64,000 nt of DNA from Lasiodiplodia sp. COLG20. Its lineage: Eukaryota; Ascomycota; Dothideomycetes; Botryosphaeriales; Botryosphaeriaceae. Made by a program: the position numbers and the translations under genes. The stretch's first letter is position 1, and each line of letters opens with the position of its first letter. Below are positions 1 to 10,503 of this stretch, piece by piece. The notes below the pieces were generated by a model, which did not search any database, was not told the origin of the DNA, and worked only from the letters and a program-made list of their open reading frames with translations. The stretch spans positions 1 through 64,000 of the forward strand of contig VNWV01000004.1 of the NCBI GenBank assembly GCA_009801085.1, given 5' to 3'.

Positions 1-366
1 GGGGTGGGGGGGGGGCGCTGGATCGCCTAGGTGATCTAGTCGCGCGGGACTAGTGGTCTGGAGAACGCTAATGTAACCGCTGCGCGGGAAGGAACGTCCA
101 CAACGCTCATGAGTCCTCTGCCTTACTACTGCTTGGCTCTCTTTCTTGCAAGACGATCCTAAATGCGCGGTCCTAGGATCTAGAAGTACTCCGAGTAAAG
201 ATACTTTTCTTCAAAGCTTATAAAAGCGTTCATTAGGAGGAGAATGTCCAACAGATACTAACAGAAGCCGACAGTATATATTGAAAGGATCAATGAAGAT
301 CAAGTGATAATTAAGCAAGGCTAATGAAAAGCCCAAGTGGAAATTCTCAAGCATAACACCCCCAAA

Positions 367-2932
367 CTAATCACGATCATCGTCCCACTCCTCATCATTG
401 TCCTGATCAGCATCCTCGTCAATGTAATCACCAGCATCGTTCCTACTCCCATCTGGATTGAAAAAAGACCGCGTCTCTTCCAGCCCACCATCCGTATTTT
501 TCAACTCCGGCATGTCATAGACGCACTCCGGCAACTCGACGCCCTGCGGCGCGGTGATGATGCCGAACTCTTGGATACCGTTGAACGAGCGCTTCCAATC
601 GCTCCTGCCAAAGAATCCAACGATCATCTCACCCAGTTCCGGTTCCAGCACGACGATTTCGATGTCTGACCCGTAACCGTCATTCTCGTGCAGCTCGCCG
701 CGGACGGTACCATCGGCGAGGGTGGTGCGCATGCCAACCAGCTCGTGGAGGTTTCTGTGGATCTCGACTTTCACAATGTCGACGTCAGGCGTAAGGGTGA
801 TCTTCTCAGAAGCGTGGCCGCCGAAGTAGTGCTCGTTGCCGCACTCATCAACGCGCGGGCCGAGGTGTGTCTTGTGGCCGTCGGCGTAGGTCAGGACACC
901 ACCGTCGAGGATGCAGCCGACGCGCATGTCAAAAGAGATCGCGTGAGTTACTGAAGCAAACTGTCAGTGATGTGTTGCAACGCAGAGAAATGATCGCCGC
1001 AAACTTACGCTTCCCATCCGCCCCACGCTCCTTCAACATAGCCGCCCACTCCCAGTACGCACGCTCATCACTCCGCTCGCCACCGTCCTGCGCCTCAAGC
1101 TCCCCCGACCGCACCGACCGCTTCTGCAGCACGACATCCGACCCAGGCACCTTCACGAACGCCGAGCGCGCCACAAACGCCCACACATTCGCCACGACCT
1201 TCTCCTTCCCATTCATCCCCACCGCCCGCAACTCCAACGGCTTCTCCCTCCCAAACTTGCGCTCCAACCGATCGACCCGCCACTCCCGCACATCCACCGG
1301 CTGCACGACGCTGGGCCACTCCTCCTCCACCCCGCCCACCATGATCCTTGCCAGCCCCCCGCCTCCCCACTCCACGCTCATCCTCAGCACAAACATGCCA
1401 TCCCGCACGCACGCCCGCAGCACCGGCGCCGCGGCCCTCGCCTGCCTCGCCACGACGGCCGCGCGAGCATCGCCGACGATGCGGAAGTGCGGCACGCACC
1501 GCAGGGCCAGCGCGTCGCGCAGGTCCCACACCTCCTCGTTTCCCCTGATGCCGTAGTCGACCAGCTGCAGCGGGTGACCCGGGTGGCCCGGGCCGCGCGA
1601 GATGCTGGGCAGGAAGACGCTGGCGTAGTTGCGCTGCGTAGCGTACGTCCTGCTATCTTCAACAGCATCTACGCTGGCTCGTACTGAGCAGCAACCGAAC
1701 GCGCGCCCGACGCCGCGCAGCATGAGCGCCTGGCCGAAGGCGCAGGCCTGCCACGCGGCGCCGTACTCGAACGAGCCGCTCGAGCCGCCGCTGCCGTCTG
1801 CGTCGGCGGCGCTGCTGGATGTGCTGACGCTTGCCCCGCGGGCAGAATAGGTCGTCGTCGAGTCAAGCAGGCATGCGGCTACTTCCTCGACGAAACGCGG
1901 CCACGCCCAGCACGTGTGCGAGCCGAAGGCCGCGAGGGAGATGCCGGATCTCGGGTCCTTCTGGACGCCATGTTGCGGCGGCATCACGGGGTTGGCCAGG
2001 ACGGCGTCCTGCGCGGCGGAGTAGTGCGAGTCCAGCACCAGACCAGCGACGACGATATCAGGTCCGGCGAAGGGCCCGCCGCTGACGTCGCCGCCGCTGT
2101 GATGCTTCACCAGCGCGTCGCAGAACCAGTCCCGCAACTTCATCCTGTTCCCTGCGTTCCGTAGCTCCGCGACGGTGCGCTCCGTCCGGACGACGTGCAC
2201 CTTGGCCGTGGCCGCGTAGGGCGAGCACTCACCGCCGCCTTCCTCGGCCCCCGCCGCGAAGCTGGATGGATCATGGTCCAACTCACACGCAGCGTTCACG
2301 AACGCACTCGACACCGTATCCACCCCGCGCCCCCACTCCTCCTCCAGCCGGAACGCGCGCCGCCCCAACCCTTTCCCGCGCATGTCCTCGGCCGTGCCCG
2401 CCTGCCACATGTACGCGGCCATGCGCAGCTTGCACACCGCCGCGTCCAACCCGCCGTGCGCGGACGATATCCCCGCGGCCTTGTGCGGCGGGCAGTCCAT
2501 CAGCAGCGGGGAGTCGGCGGCGACGAGGACGGCGAGGTGGAGCGGCGGCGTCTGCAGGAGAGGGAGGTAGGTGACGTGGGGCACGCAGAGGGTGGCGGCG
2601 TGCGAGGGGGAGGAGTGCGAGCTGTTGTCCCAGACCAGGTAGAGCGTGTTGGGGCCGGGCGAGAGGAAGACGAGCGCTTTGAAGTGGCCTGAGGGCGTGA
2701 GCGGCCAGGTTTGGTCGGGGAAGAGGGGGTCGCCGGTGGAGGAGGTGGTGGTGATGGTGATGAAGGAGGGGGAGGTCGTCGAGGTGGTGGGTGGTGGTGG
2801 CGTGGAGCCGGGGGGTAGGTGGATGCGGCCTTTGAGGAGGAGGGCGCGTTGGTGGATGGTGTCGCCCGGGTTGAGGTTGGTGAGACTGATTAAGGCAGTC
2901 GTTGCCGGAGCTGTCTGCTTTGTGCGTGCCAT
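367..2932 (-). CDS. Metallopeptidase-like protein (PF12044 type) with C-terminal jacalin-like domain
   Basis: Two exons, 2932-1009 and 950-367, joined across a 58-bp intron (donor GTAAGT, acceptor CAG), give 835 aa. The N-terminal part (SLTNLNPGDTIHQRALLLKG near residue 16) looks like the fungal putative metallopeptidase family that includes yeast YIL108W. Residues about 655-800 form a jacalin-type beta-prism domain (GGVLTYADG; DIEIVVLEPELGEMIVGFFG; SFNGIQEFGI), followed by a very acidic tail. I chose the ATG at 2932 because it has a purine at -3, follows a CT-rich leader, and the family-like sequence starts soon after; an in-frame ATG at 3082 would add 50 unconserved residues. Where the family normally has HExxH followed by FGC, this protein has RGVGR-AFGC (residues 406-413), so it is probably not a working zinc protease. 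The mature N-terminus would be ARTKQTA, the same as histone H3 residues 1-7. Family call fairly sure, function unknown. Confidence 0.75.
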
Positions 2933-3597
2933 TCTGGGTAATCGATGTTGTGGGGAGTGAGGGTGGAGGAGGTAGTGGAGTGCTTGCATGGGTGCATGAT
3001 GATTGACGCGCTCCGATCGCGATGTTATAGAAACGCGTGCACCCGTGACCAAAGGACATCCATATGGCATCCCCAGCGCCAAGTGCCTCTGTTGCCTAGA
3101 CTATGGCGTTGTGCTTGCACGATCTCCAGGCAGCATCCACTAGCGTTGCCTTTTCGGGCTTAGTCTAGGCTCTTACGCTTCCTTCGATCTTGGATTCCAT
3201 CGCCACCCCTGCTGAACTAAAGTCAGATGGGTCAAACGTAAAATCGAGACAGATCGTAATCATACGGCTTTTCCATGAGCAGGCTCCACCATGATGCTGG
3301 ACAAATGAGAGCGTATGAAACAAACGAGAATATCCTATTGGAGTCTCACTGCTCGGGGATGATGATGATCATAGAGAAATCGATATGAATGACTTTTACA
3401 GTTTGATCATTAGTATTGCTCTCGGTATCTAGAGCTTTTCTGGTTTAATCTGCCCTTGTTTTGAGAATACATAAGTATCCGAATCTCCCGGGAAATACAG
3501 GCTGCGATCCGGGTATGTGCAGGATTAAACTTACCGATTCGGACACTGTTAGCTTTCCCATTACTGGTGACGTTCAGGTGCCTGGAATTGCCAAGCT

Positions 3598-5063
3598 TCA
3601 AGCAGTAATCGTACCGCTCACCGGTCCCGCCCGCTCAAAGGTTGGAGTCCCCGTTACTGAAGTTCTCCGAAAGTGAACGATCTCCGTCCCGTTCACTCCA
3701 TTTTCCAGGGCAAACAAGTGTCCAGTTTTCGTTGCAGAGATGGGTGACAATGGCACCACGTCCTCCATACCATCCACATTGTCAGTATAAGTCCAATCGT
3801 TTTCAGGCCCGCCATCCAGGTATGCCATCGCTACGCTGCCGTTGCTCCGAGTCATGAGCACCTGCGCGTATCGCAAACCGTCATGTGTGTACCACATGGC
3901 AGCAATCCGGGCGCCTGAATCCACAGGTACGTCTGCTATTTAAGACAGTCAGCGAAGAAGAGGAATGCAGAAAGATGGGATAAACGAACAGCCCATGCTT
4001 CCAGGAGTCCATCCATATCCACGCGCAAAGTAGAACTCCGTTAGCCTACGTTCCGCGCTCAGAAAGACACCAATCGATGGATGCGTCTCATTGAGCTCCG
4101 GTATCGCCACAGTCGGCATCAGTGCGTATGCTGTATCGTCGTCCGCAGTGATGTTCAAAGCCGCAGAGGACGTGTTGAAATCGGGGCGTTCATTCGGGTA
4201 AGCAAACGCCGTCTCATTAGACTTTGCGGACCGGAAGATATTCAAGGCGGTAACGTCGCATACGTCGTTGCACACCTTGTCGTATGTTACGAGCGCCGAG
4301 TTGTCCGTCACCGTCCATAGATTATCGTAGATCTTGACCTCTATCCAGTCCTCCGAAATCAACCTGTCCACCACTCCGACAGACCGGACGTTGTGGTTTG
4401 TACCTACGAAACGGAGATGGAAATCGGTGCGCTGGTGTGGTTCATGGGCTGTCAGCCGAAGCGCTATCCCTGAAGGAATGATTCACTTACCGACTCATTG
4501 ACCCAGTTGACGGCCGCGATGGGCGTCCCATTCTTAGGATCCATATCGAATGTATTGACTTTCGCAAGACTCCAATTGTCTGTAGAGGTATCAAGGTCTG
4601 CTTTCCAGATATCGAGAGCGTTGTCCTGGTAGTACACAAGACTGCGTTCCACACCCTGTTTATCGGTATAGTTTTCGGCTGCGAGTTGTGAAAAGGATGC
4701 GACACTTCCTGTGCTATTTCCTCCATTTGCGCTTCCACCCTCTTCTCCTACATCCTCTGTGGACGCCGACGAGCTGTCGGAGTTGACGCCGACGCCCACA
4801 CCCACACCAACCCCAACAGCGATGGCCACAGCTGTAATTATCGCGCAAAGAGCTATCCAAAAAAGCTTCTTACGAATACCCCATATTGTTGATCGCTTCT
4901 TAGACTGCACGACCTCTGGGTAGACATCTTTGGAAATGGCCTCAGGCAGCGTGTTGTCTAATTTAGTTTGGGGCAGGTCATGGCTGTTGACTTCGGGGAG
5001 TTGTGTGCTCTGGTCGACCTCGAGAGTGCTGTAATGGTTGCAGTGGTCGTTTTGCCGTTCCAT
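3598..5063 (-). CDS. Membrane-anchored fucose-specific-lectin-like protein
   Basis: Three exons (5063-4491, 4431-3990, 3932-3598) with introns of 59 and 57 bp give 449 aa in consistent phase. The N-terminal 75 residues are hydrophilic and lack a signal peptide. One transmembrane segment follows (about residues 68-92, ending in a run of GV repeats), then a Ser/Gly/Asn-rich linker. The extracellular part has repeating strand patterns such as SLVYYQDNALDIW, FHLRFVGTN and RYAQVLMT, typical of the fungal fucose-specific lectin (AAL-type) propeller fold. Topology is therefore type II: short cytosolic tail, lectin head outside. The last intron ends in TAGCAG, so two acceptors three bases apart are both in frame. 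The sugar ligand cannot be read from the sequence. Confidence 0.72.
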
Positions 5064-6965
5064 CGCGTCTCAGGATAGAAGAACCCGGGAAATAGGAAGG
5101 CTGGCGAAGCACGCGAGCGGAGGGGCTGTTTTCTTAAAAGGCTGAATGACGAAAAATCGAGCTAGTGTTACAGTAGCGAGCAGATCATTTCTATTTCCAT
5201 AAGCTTATACATCTCTGCCACTAGCTTTTGTTGGGCAGGAGGTCTTGTTAGGCATATGCAGAGCGGGCTGTCGTATTCTCAGCCCGCAGCTATATCCGTC
5301 CAGTAGGCAGTGATGAGCATGGCCTTTCTTGGCAGTGATTGATCGGCGTTGCGCATTTGGCTTCCTATTCGCCGTATATGGCCGGTCAATGTCAGCTTTG
5401 GCGCTTGAATCTTACTTTCGGTACTGCTGGAAGGCATGACATCCAATTTGCTTGTCACGGCGACGATAATCGAGCCTCTGAATTCCGGGTTAAACTTCAT
5501 GTTGTGACTGGAAAGATGAGCGCAATAGTTGGAGATCTTCGCGCGAGCGATCCTTGTGACCTAAATATTTGTGGGCCTACCCTGGTCAGGACGGCAATAA
5601 CGCACTTTATGAGACACAAGGCACAGCCCTGTGCCGCAGGTGCCCCATATCACACATGTGAGCGGCTCTCCGGCCAATGACATGTTTGCTTCAATGTGGC
5701 CTCGAAGGTATTTTTGTTTGGGGTATTTCGGCGTAAATCACCGTTTCCATAATATCCTGTTCGTTGACAGATCGTGGCTGCAATCTTTGTCAGAGCAGAG
5801 CGCGCCAAGGCAAGATACTTCCCAGACCATAGAGAGTATCTTCTTTGCAGACCTAAGAGGCTATCGCCATCACCATTTTCCTAATGAGTCGATGACTGTA
5901 CATCCACAAGGCTGGGTAGACTTCGCCCCCACTTTATGCAGCTCGACATTTGGAACGCAAGGCTGCCAACACACTAATCCATTCCAGGTAATCTTTCCGT
6001 CTTTTTCTTCTCTCTTCCGACGATGCTAAGCAATCGTTGTTGAACCAATACACAGGCCATTGACTCTCTGCAGCGGGCCACCTTCTCGCTAACCGCGCTC
6101 CACTCCCTATTGGTTGTTTTAAGCATACTCCTTCCTCCAGTGCACGCTTCTAGTTTTGAATACAGTAACAGCCGTAGAAATTGCGGGTCATCGCGTCGAG
6201 TGGGGGAGTCATGATGCCGTGGCGGCGAGGATGGGATACGGATGCGAGATATGCGAAGGGGAACTGTTCGGGGCGTCAGAGAGGCTGCAAAATAGACGTG
6301 TTTTATTCGGATGTTGAGGTTTAGGTGCAGTGAGACCCATCTGGTGATGCCGTAATTGGTATGGGGCGTTTTCGAGAGCTTTTCGCTGTTGTGAGGGTGA
6401 GGTACGACCAGATAGGCTTCAATGATACATTCTGCGAGACAGAAGCCAGTACGCTCGGGGCCTGTGACATAGAGCGACCTCTGCACAGCCTCGCTCCCCC
6501 AGCCACCTTCTAAGCGCCCGTGCCGCTCGCCGTATCATATTTAACTCATTCTCCACCCTCCCGTCGATGTGTTGCCTTCTTTACTCTCACTACCCTCATT
6601 CCGCACGACGAAGTGGCCCAGCAGCACTTGGAGCACGCGCGGGGCTTGTGAGGTGTAAGTAACTGCAAGATAGGCCAGCAGAGTAGTAAAAAGGAGCACA
6701 GATCTTCCTAATAAGCGCCGAGGCTTCTTGACATACCAGCGTTTCGTCCACGCCGCAAGGCTGTGCCACAACGGATAATCGATAATCCACCAGTGCTGAG
6801 CCCCGTACCCCGCACCTCAAACCATCACCGCACCCAAGACGAAGCACCGCACTCGAGCAGGGCCGTCGCGTCTGAGAGGCGTCGGGTGCCGACGGAAACA
6901 AAACGAACCCGACGACGATTCTTTCACCTCACCTGAAGCGCGAGACCCCTCGGACCGTCGACACG
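5064..6965. other. 1.9-kb intergenic stretch, no supported gene
   Basis: This lies between two divergently transcribed genes, so it must hold both promoters. Several ORFs of 60-170 codons are present on both strands, but none shows domain motifs, convincing splice partners or a protein-like composition. I see no RNA gene or transposon remnant. Confidence 0.5.
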
Positions 6966-9250
6966 ATGAGAACCCTTGGCGCTTGTCTGCTGCTGTTGAC
7001 GGCTTGGGCTTGCATCGTGGCTGCGAAAGGTAATTGCCGCTAAAGAGCTTTGTTGTCGTCAACATTAACAGCCACTACAGAAGAGCCCTATGCCACTAGC
7101 GTTGATCCTAACAGGGATAACCTAACCACTCAAGACAACCGCGGTGGCTGGGTCAATCCCGAAGACTTTCCTCCCATGCCACAGTGCATCGCTCAGCAGG
7201 ATCCATCCAACTGGCTAAGTACCATGACCGAATGCACCGGCAAAAAATGCACCCGTCACTTTGGAGTCATCTGCACCCATCACCAATGGCTGACCCAGGC
7301 CAGCTGTCTCAGCACCGGATTTTCTCCCGATGTTGTCGAACCTTATCTCCCATACTGCAGCAGATCGGTACTCGCCAAAGCACAGTTGTATCGGTGGATT
7401 CACGCCATGACCGGTCGAACGTGGCTCGTTGATGTCGGCGACGCGAACGAGCTGCAAAGTCTCTCCCCAGCCTCCCTGTCTGAAGGATATGCTGCAGTCA
7501 ACGTCACACACCACGCACCAACATGCCTGACAGCCTCGGCTTCGGCTCGATCCATGGAACCCTTCGAACATGTCATGGCCTCCTGCAGTTTCACGAGCAC
7601 CACACAGCATACCGGAAGGGCCGATCGACCTTGGGAATATCGTCAAGACCTACATTCCATGGTCGCCCTAGATTTTGAAACGGTTGGCTACGATCTCACC
7701 GGGGGTTATATCCGATATGGCAACTACTTCGATAGAGAATGCTTCTGCCGAGCCTTCGCTGTAGATACCGACAATGAACCCTGCTCAGTGCCTGGGACCT
7801 TGGAATGGACGCAGCAGCAGCTTTGGATGAGTGTCACCTGTGGGCCGTGGTCCCTTCCCGACAATTGGGAGGATTCTCTCAAGACTACAGGATTTGCTTA
7901 TATCCCCATGGAAAACTGGCACTGGCCCTCGTGCGTCAAGGAGCTACCAGAGCGGGTGACCCGGCTTGTTCAACATTGCGCAACCGATGCTTGTGGGATC
8001 GACTCTGATGGCTACTGCAAAGTTAAGCGCACCGTCGACAGGTCTTGCATGTGCCGCAACCTCAGCTTCGAAACATGCGGGGATTCATGCCAGAATTTCG
8101 AGGCCCGGATAAGCTATGCAAACTGGCTCCATGACCTTTGTGGCAAGGTGCAAGACTGGCACGGCCTCCCAGACAATTGGCGCGAATTAGCCGCTCCCAC
8201 CGTCCTCGAGATGATTCCATGGCAGTGGACCATCAAACCATCCACTGATGAGAGTAAATGTGGCTCGAACTCATGGATTCTCGGCAGCTTCATCCTTGTC
8301 AACGTAGCTACATTGATTGCTGCATTAAACGGTCGTGCGGCAGAAATCCATGGCTTCGCACTTCGCTTCCCACGGCTCTCGCAGTCGTCATGGTTCGCCA
8401 CGGGAATCTCGATCGCTGGTCTCCAGCTGCTGGTCAACTGGATCAACGCTCTGCTCATCCAGGGAACCCTTGGATTCGAAGATATTCCCGTTACCCAGCT
8501 GATGTTCCTCTGGTGCTCGATGCCTCGGCTCGCTTGGCTGACGTTTTTGCTGATTGGTCTACAACCCTTCGACGAAGTAGATTTCTCCGCGGCAAAAGCT
8601 TCTCTGTTTGCGGAAATCATCCTCCAGGTGCTATCGGCATATTACATGGTTTTCACCGTCAGTTATGGCTTCCAACACAACTTCTACTTCAGGAGTCTTG
8701 ATGGCGTAAAAGGAGGACAATCGGCAAGGCTCATGTATGCTGGAGCATTGTTGTGGCTGGTTATTATTACCGTGACATTCGTTTGGTCAATCCGGGTTGC
8801 TCTTCGGATGGTTGAATCCGGAAGTGATGATAGTGTCGCAGGAGAAACATCGTCGTTGCTTAGCGGGACAACACTTTACGCGCAGTCTTATGGCGCTATC
8901 CCCGGCCGAAGCCAAGGTAACTCGGATTATAGAACGGAGTTGGCCGTACTCTACGAGATTACGGCCATCAGCATGTTCCTTCTTTGGATCGCGCAGTGGC
9001 TCTTTTGGGGTGGTTTTATTGATCTGACTTCGGAAGAGTACGTATTCAGGCATATAATCTGGCCATGTAGCTAACGGGACGTAGGTTCTGCCCCCCTAGG
9101 CTTGCGGGTCTCACAGCTGTCTGGATTGTCTACTCCTTTGCAAGCGCGATCTTAGCTCAGGGTGCTCAGAAGTCGTGCCTTCTCGGAAAGCGGCTGAAAG
9201 TTCGTGGTGCCGACAGTAGGACGAGTACTCCGGTCCGAAGGATTCATTGA
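6966..9250 (+). CDS. Secreted/polytopic protein with cysteine-rich ectodomain, unknown function
   Basis: Three exons: 6966-7029, about 7072-9037 and 9085-9250. Exon 1 encodes a clean signal peptide (MRTLGACLLLLTAWACIVAA). The first intron can end at 7071 (42 bp) or 7080 (51 bp); both keep frame and differ by three residues, giving 731 or 728 aa. The last intron (47 bp, GTACGT...GCTAAC...TAG) adds a tail starting FCPPRLAGL with a further hydrophobic helix. About 400 residues of ectodomain contain more than 20 cysteines, including ECFCRAF, SCMCRNLSFETC and two SLPDNW/GLPDNW motifs that suggest an internal duplication. Six or seven predicted membrane helices follow (residues about 415-720). I do not recognise a named family. 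It lies just left of the peptide cluster; membership is possible but unsupported. Confidence 0.7.
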
Positions 9251-9583
9251 CTCAGTCTCTACGCAATGGTAAAGCCGTACTCACCTAGATACATGACTTG
9301 CAAGGCTCTGGGAAGACTGTTTCTTTGGACTGAATTGAAATTTGTATTCTCCATCTTCATCTCCATCTCCTACTCGTAGTCTTGGGAAGCAAAAGGGCAC
9401 GCCTCCGAATCACCTGCTCAAGAAGAAGTTCAAATTTCTCGTAGAAAGACATTTTCTCATTGCAGCTACTACAAAGCCCTGTCCTCACAGACAACATCGC
9501 CTTCTCTCCCGCCGCATTCCCTTTCTCAACGCTGAACAAACAATCTCCATCACCATGTCCTCATCTCCATCAGAACCCCAACT

Positions 9584-10306
9584 CTACTGCTCAGCAGGAG
9601 CGGCGTCGCGCTTCGCCTTAGCCGACGATGCCCAAACGTAAGCGGGAGCCTCCTCGGCCGGAGCAGCGTCACGCTTAGCCTTGGCCGAAGACGCCCAAAC
9701 ATACGCGGGGGCTTCTTCGGCGGGGGCAGCGTCGCGCTTAGCCTTGGCAGACGAAGCCCAGACGTAGGCGGGAGCCTCTTCAGCGGCATCCCTCTTCGCC
9801 TTGGCCGAGGACGCCCAAACGTACGCCGGCGCCTCTTCAGCGGCGTCGCGCTTGGCCTTTGCGGATGATGCCCAGACGTAGGCGGGGGCTTCCTCCGCGG
9901 CATCGCGCTTAGCCTTGGCGGACGAGGCCCAGACATAGGCGGGGGCTTCCTCCGCGGCATCACGCTTAGCCTTTGCGGTGGATGCCCAAACGTAGGCAGG
10001 AGCTTCCTCAGCGGCATCACGCTTGGCCTTTGCAGACGAAGCCCAAACGTAGGCAGGCGCCTCCTCAGCAACATCGCGCTTAGCCTTCGCGGATGAGGCC
10101 CAGACGTACGCCGGCGCCTCCTCAGCGGCGTCCCTCTTGGCCTTGGCAGAAGACGCCCAGACGTAAGCGGGCGCCTCTTCCGCAGGAGCGGGAGCGGCAT
10201 CGCGCTTGACGGCCTCGATGATGGGGTTGGCCTTGGGGTCGGCAATGGCGGCGGCCATGGCGGACGCCGTGAGGGCGGAGAGGGTGGCGGCGGTTGTGAA
10301 CTTCAT
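9584..10306 (-). CDS. Kex2-processed repeat peptide precursor (candidate RiPP/dikaritin precursor)
   Basis: Single coding exon, 240 aa. Residues 1-20 form a signal peptide ending in AMAAA. A short pro-region runs to the first Lys-Arg at 34-35. Ten repeats follow, each ending in AKAKR: the first is 23 residues, seven are 19 and two are 21; the protein then ends in DAAPAEQ. Every repeat carries EEAPAYVWASSAKAKR, with one Ser-to-Thr change and one Ala-to-Val change in the spacer of another copy. The signal peptide plus KR-bounded identical repeats is the layout of UstA/PhomA-type RiPP precursors and other Kex2-processed repeat proteins. Each unit supplies one Tyr, one Trp and one Pro as possible modification sites. 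Three UstYa-family genes and a prolyl-4-hydroxylase-like gene lie within 8 kb. A signalling or pheromone-like peptide is the main alternative; the conserved segment lacks the Trp-Cys...Gly-Gln...Cys pattern of ascomycete alpha-pheromones. Confidence 0.85.
   Translation of the reverse strand: MKFTTAATLSALTASAMAAAIADPKANPIIEAVKRDAAPAPAEEAPAYVWASSAKAKRDAAEEAPAYVWASSAKAKRDVAEEAPAYVWASSAKAKRDAAEEAPAYVWASTAKAKRDAAEEAPAYVWASSAKAKRDAAEEAPAYVWASSAKAKRDAAEEAPAYVWASSAKAKRDAAEEAPAYVWASSAKAKRDAAPAEEAPAYVWASSAKAKRDAAPAEEAPAYVWASSAKAKRDAAPAEQ
9608..10201 (-). repeat. Ten in-frame tandem repeats of about 57 bp inside the peptide precursor gene
   Basis: The units are 57 bp (seven copies), 63 bp (two) and 69 bp (one), with no gaps. 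At protein level they are almost invariant. At DNA level adjacent copies differ at many third positions: the two C-terminal units use different codons for several Ala, Tyr, Ser and Arg residues. The pattern is old duplication held by selection on the peptide rather than a recent slippage tract. Confidence 0.9.
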
Positions 10307-10333
10307 TGTTGTTTTTGGTTTTGAGTTGTTGGG

Positions 10334-10402
10334 CTAAGGGTGTGGGGTTAGCTTTGATGCTCGCTGTGTGCTTTCCTGGTTGGAGGAGCCGGGGGAGCTT
10401 AC
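10334..10402 (-). other. Probable 5'-UTR intron of the peptide precursor gene
   Basis: On the minus strand a GTAAGC donor (10402), a GCTAACC branch site (10353-10347) and a TTAG acceptor (10334) sit in correct order and spacing, 69 bp in all, between the likely promoter and the ATG at 10306. No coding is implied on either side, so this would be a leader intron. Confidence 0.55.
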
Positions 10403-10496
10403 TGTGAAGGGAAGAGTTGATGTTCGTCACTCTGAGAGGTGGAGAGGAGAGAGCTGGTGGAGTGATGCTGAAGTGGTGGTGGCGTGAGAAAGGAAT

Positions 10497-10503
10497 CTTT
10501 ATA
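10497..10503 (-). promoter_or_regulatory. Candidate TATA box of the peptide precursor gene
   Basis: TATAAAG on the minus strand, 191 bp upstream of the ATG. With the inferred 69-bp leader intron removed, the spliced leader would be about 90 nt, normal for a strongly expressed fungal secreted-protein gene. An A/T homopolymer lies just upstream. Confidence 0.45.

Noticed and set aside
2195..2692. Plus-strand ORFs antisense to the metallopeptidase-like gene
   Set aside because: Arg/Gly/Pro-rich shadows of a GC-rich gene on the other strand.
9608..10201. CRISPR-like array
   Set aside because: Units are contiguous, in frame and coding, with no unique spacers; the genome is fungal.
9550..10245. 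Second long open frame (231 codons) over the peptide repeats on the same strand
   Set aside because: It is a Pro/Arg/Leu-rich shadow caused by the repeated codons; it has no signal peptide and the real frame carries the KR-bounded repeats.
9584..10306. Alpha-type mating pheromone precursor
   Set aside because: Repeat layout and KR sites would fit, but the conserved segment has no Cys and no Gly-Gln turn as in known ascomycete alpha-pheromones, and UstYa genes are adjacent.
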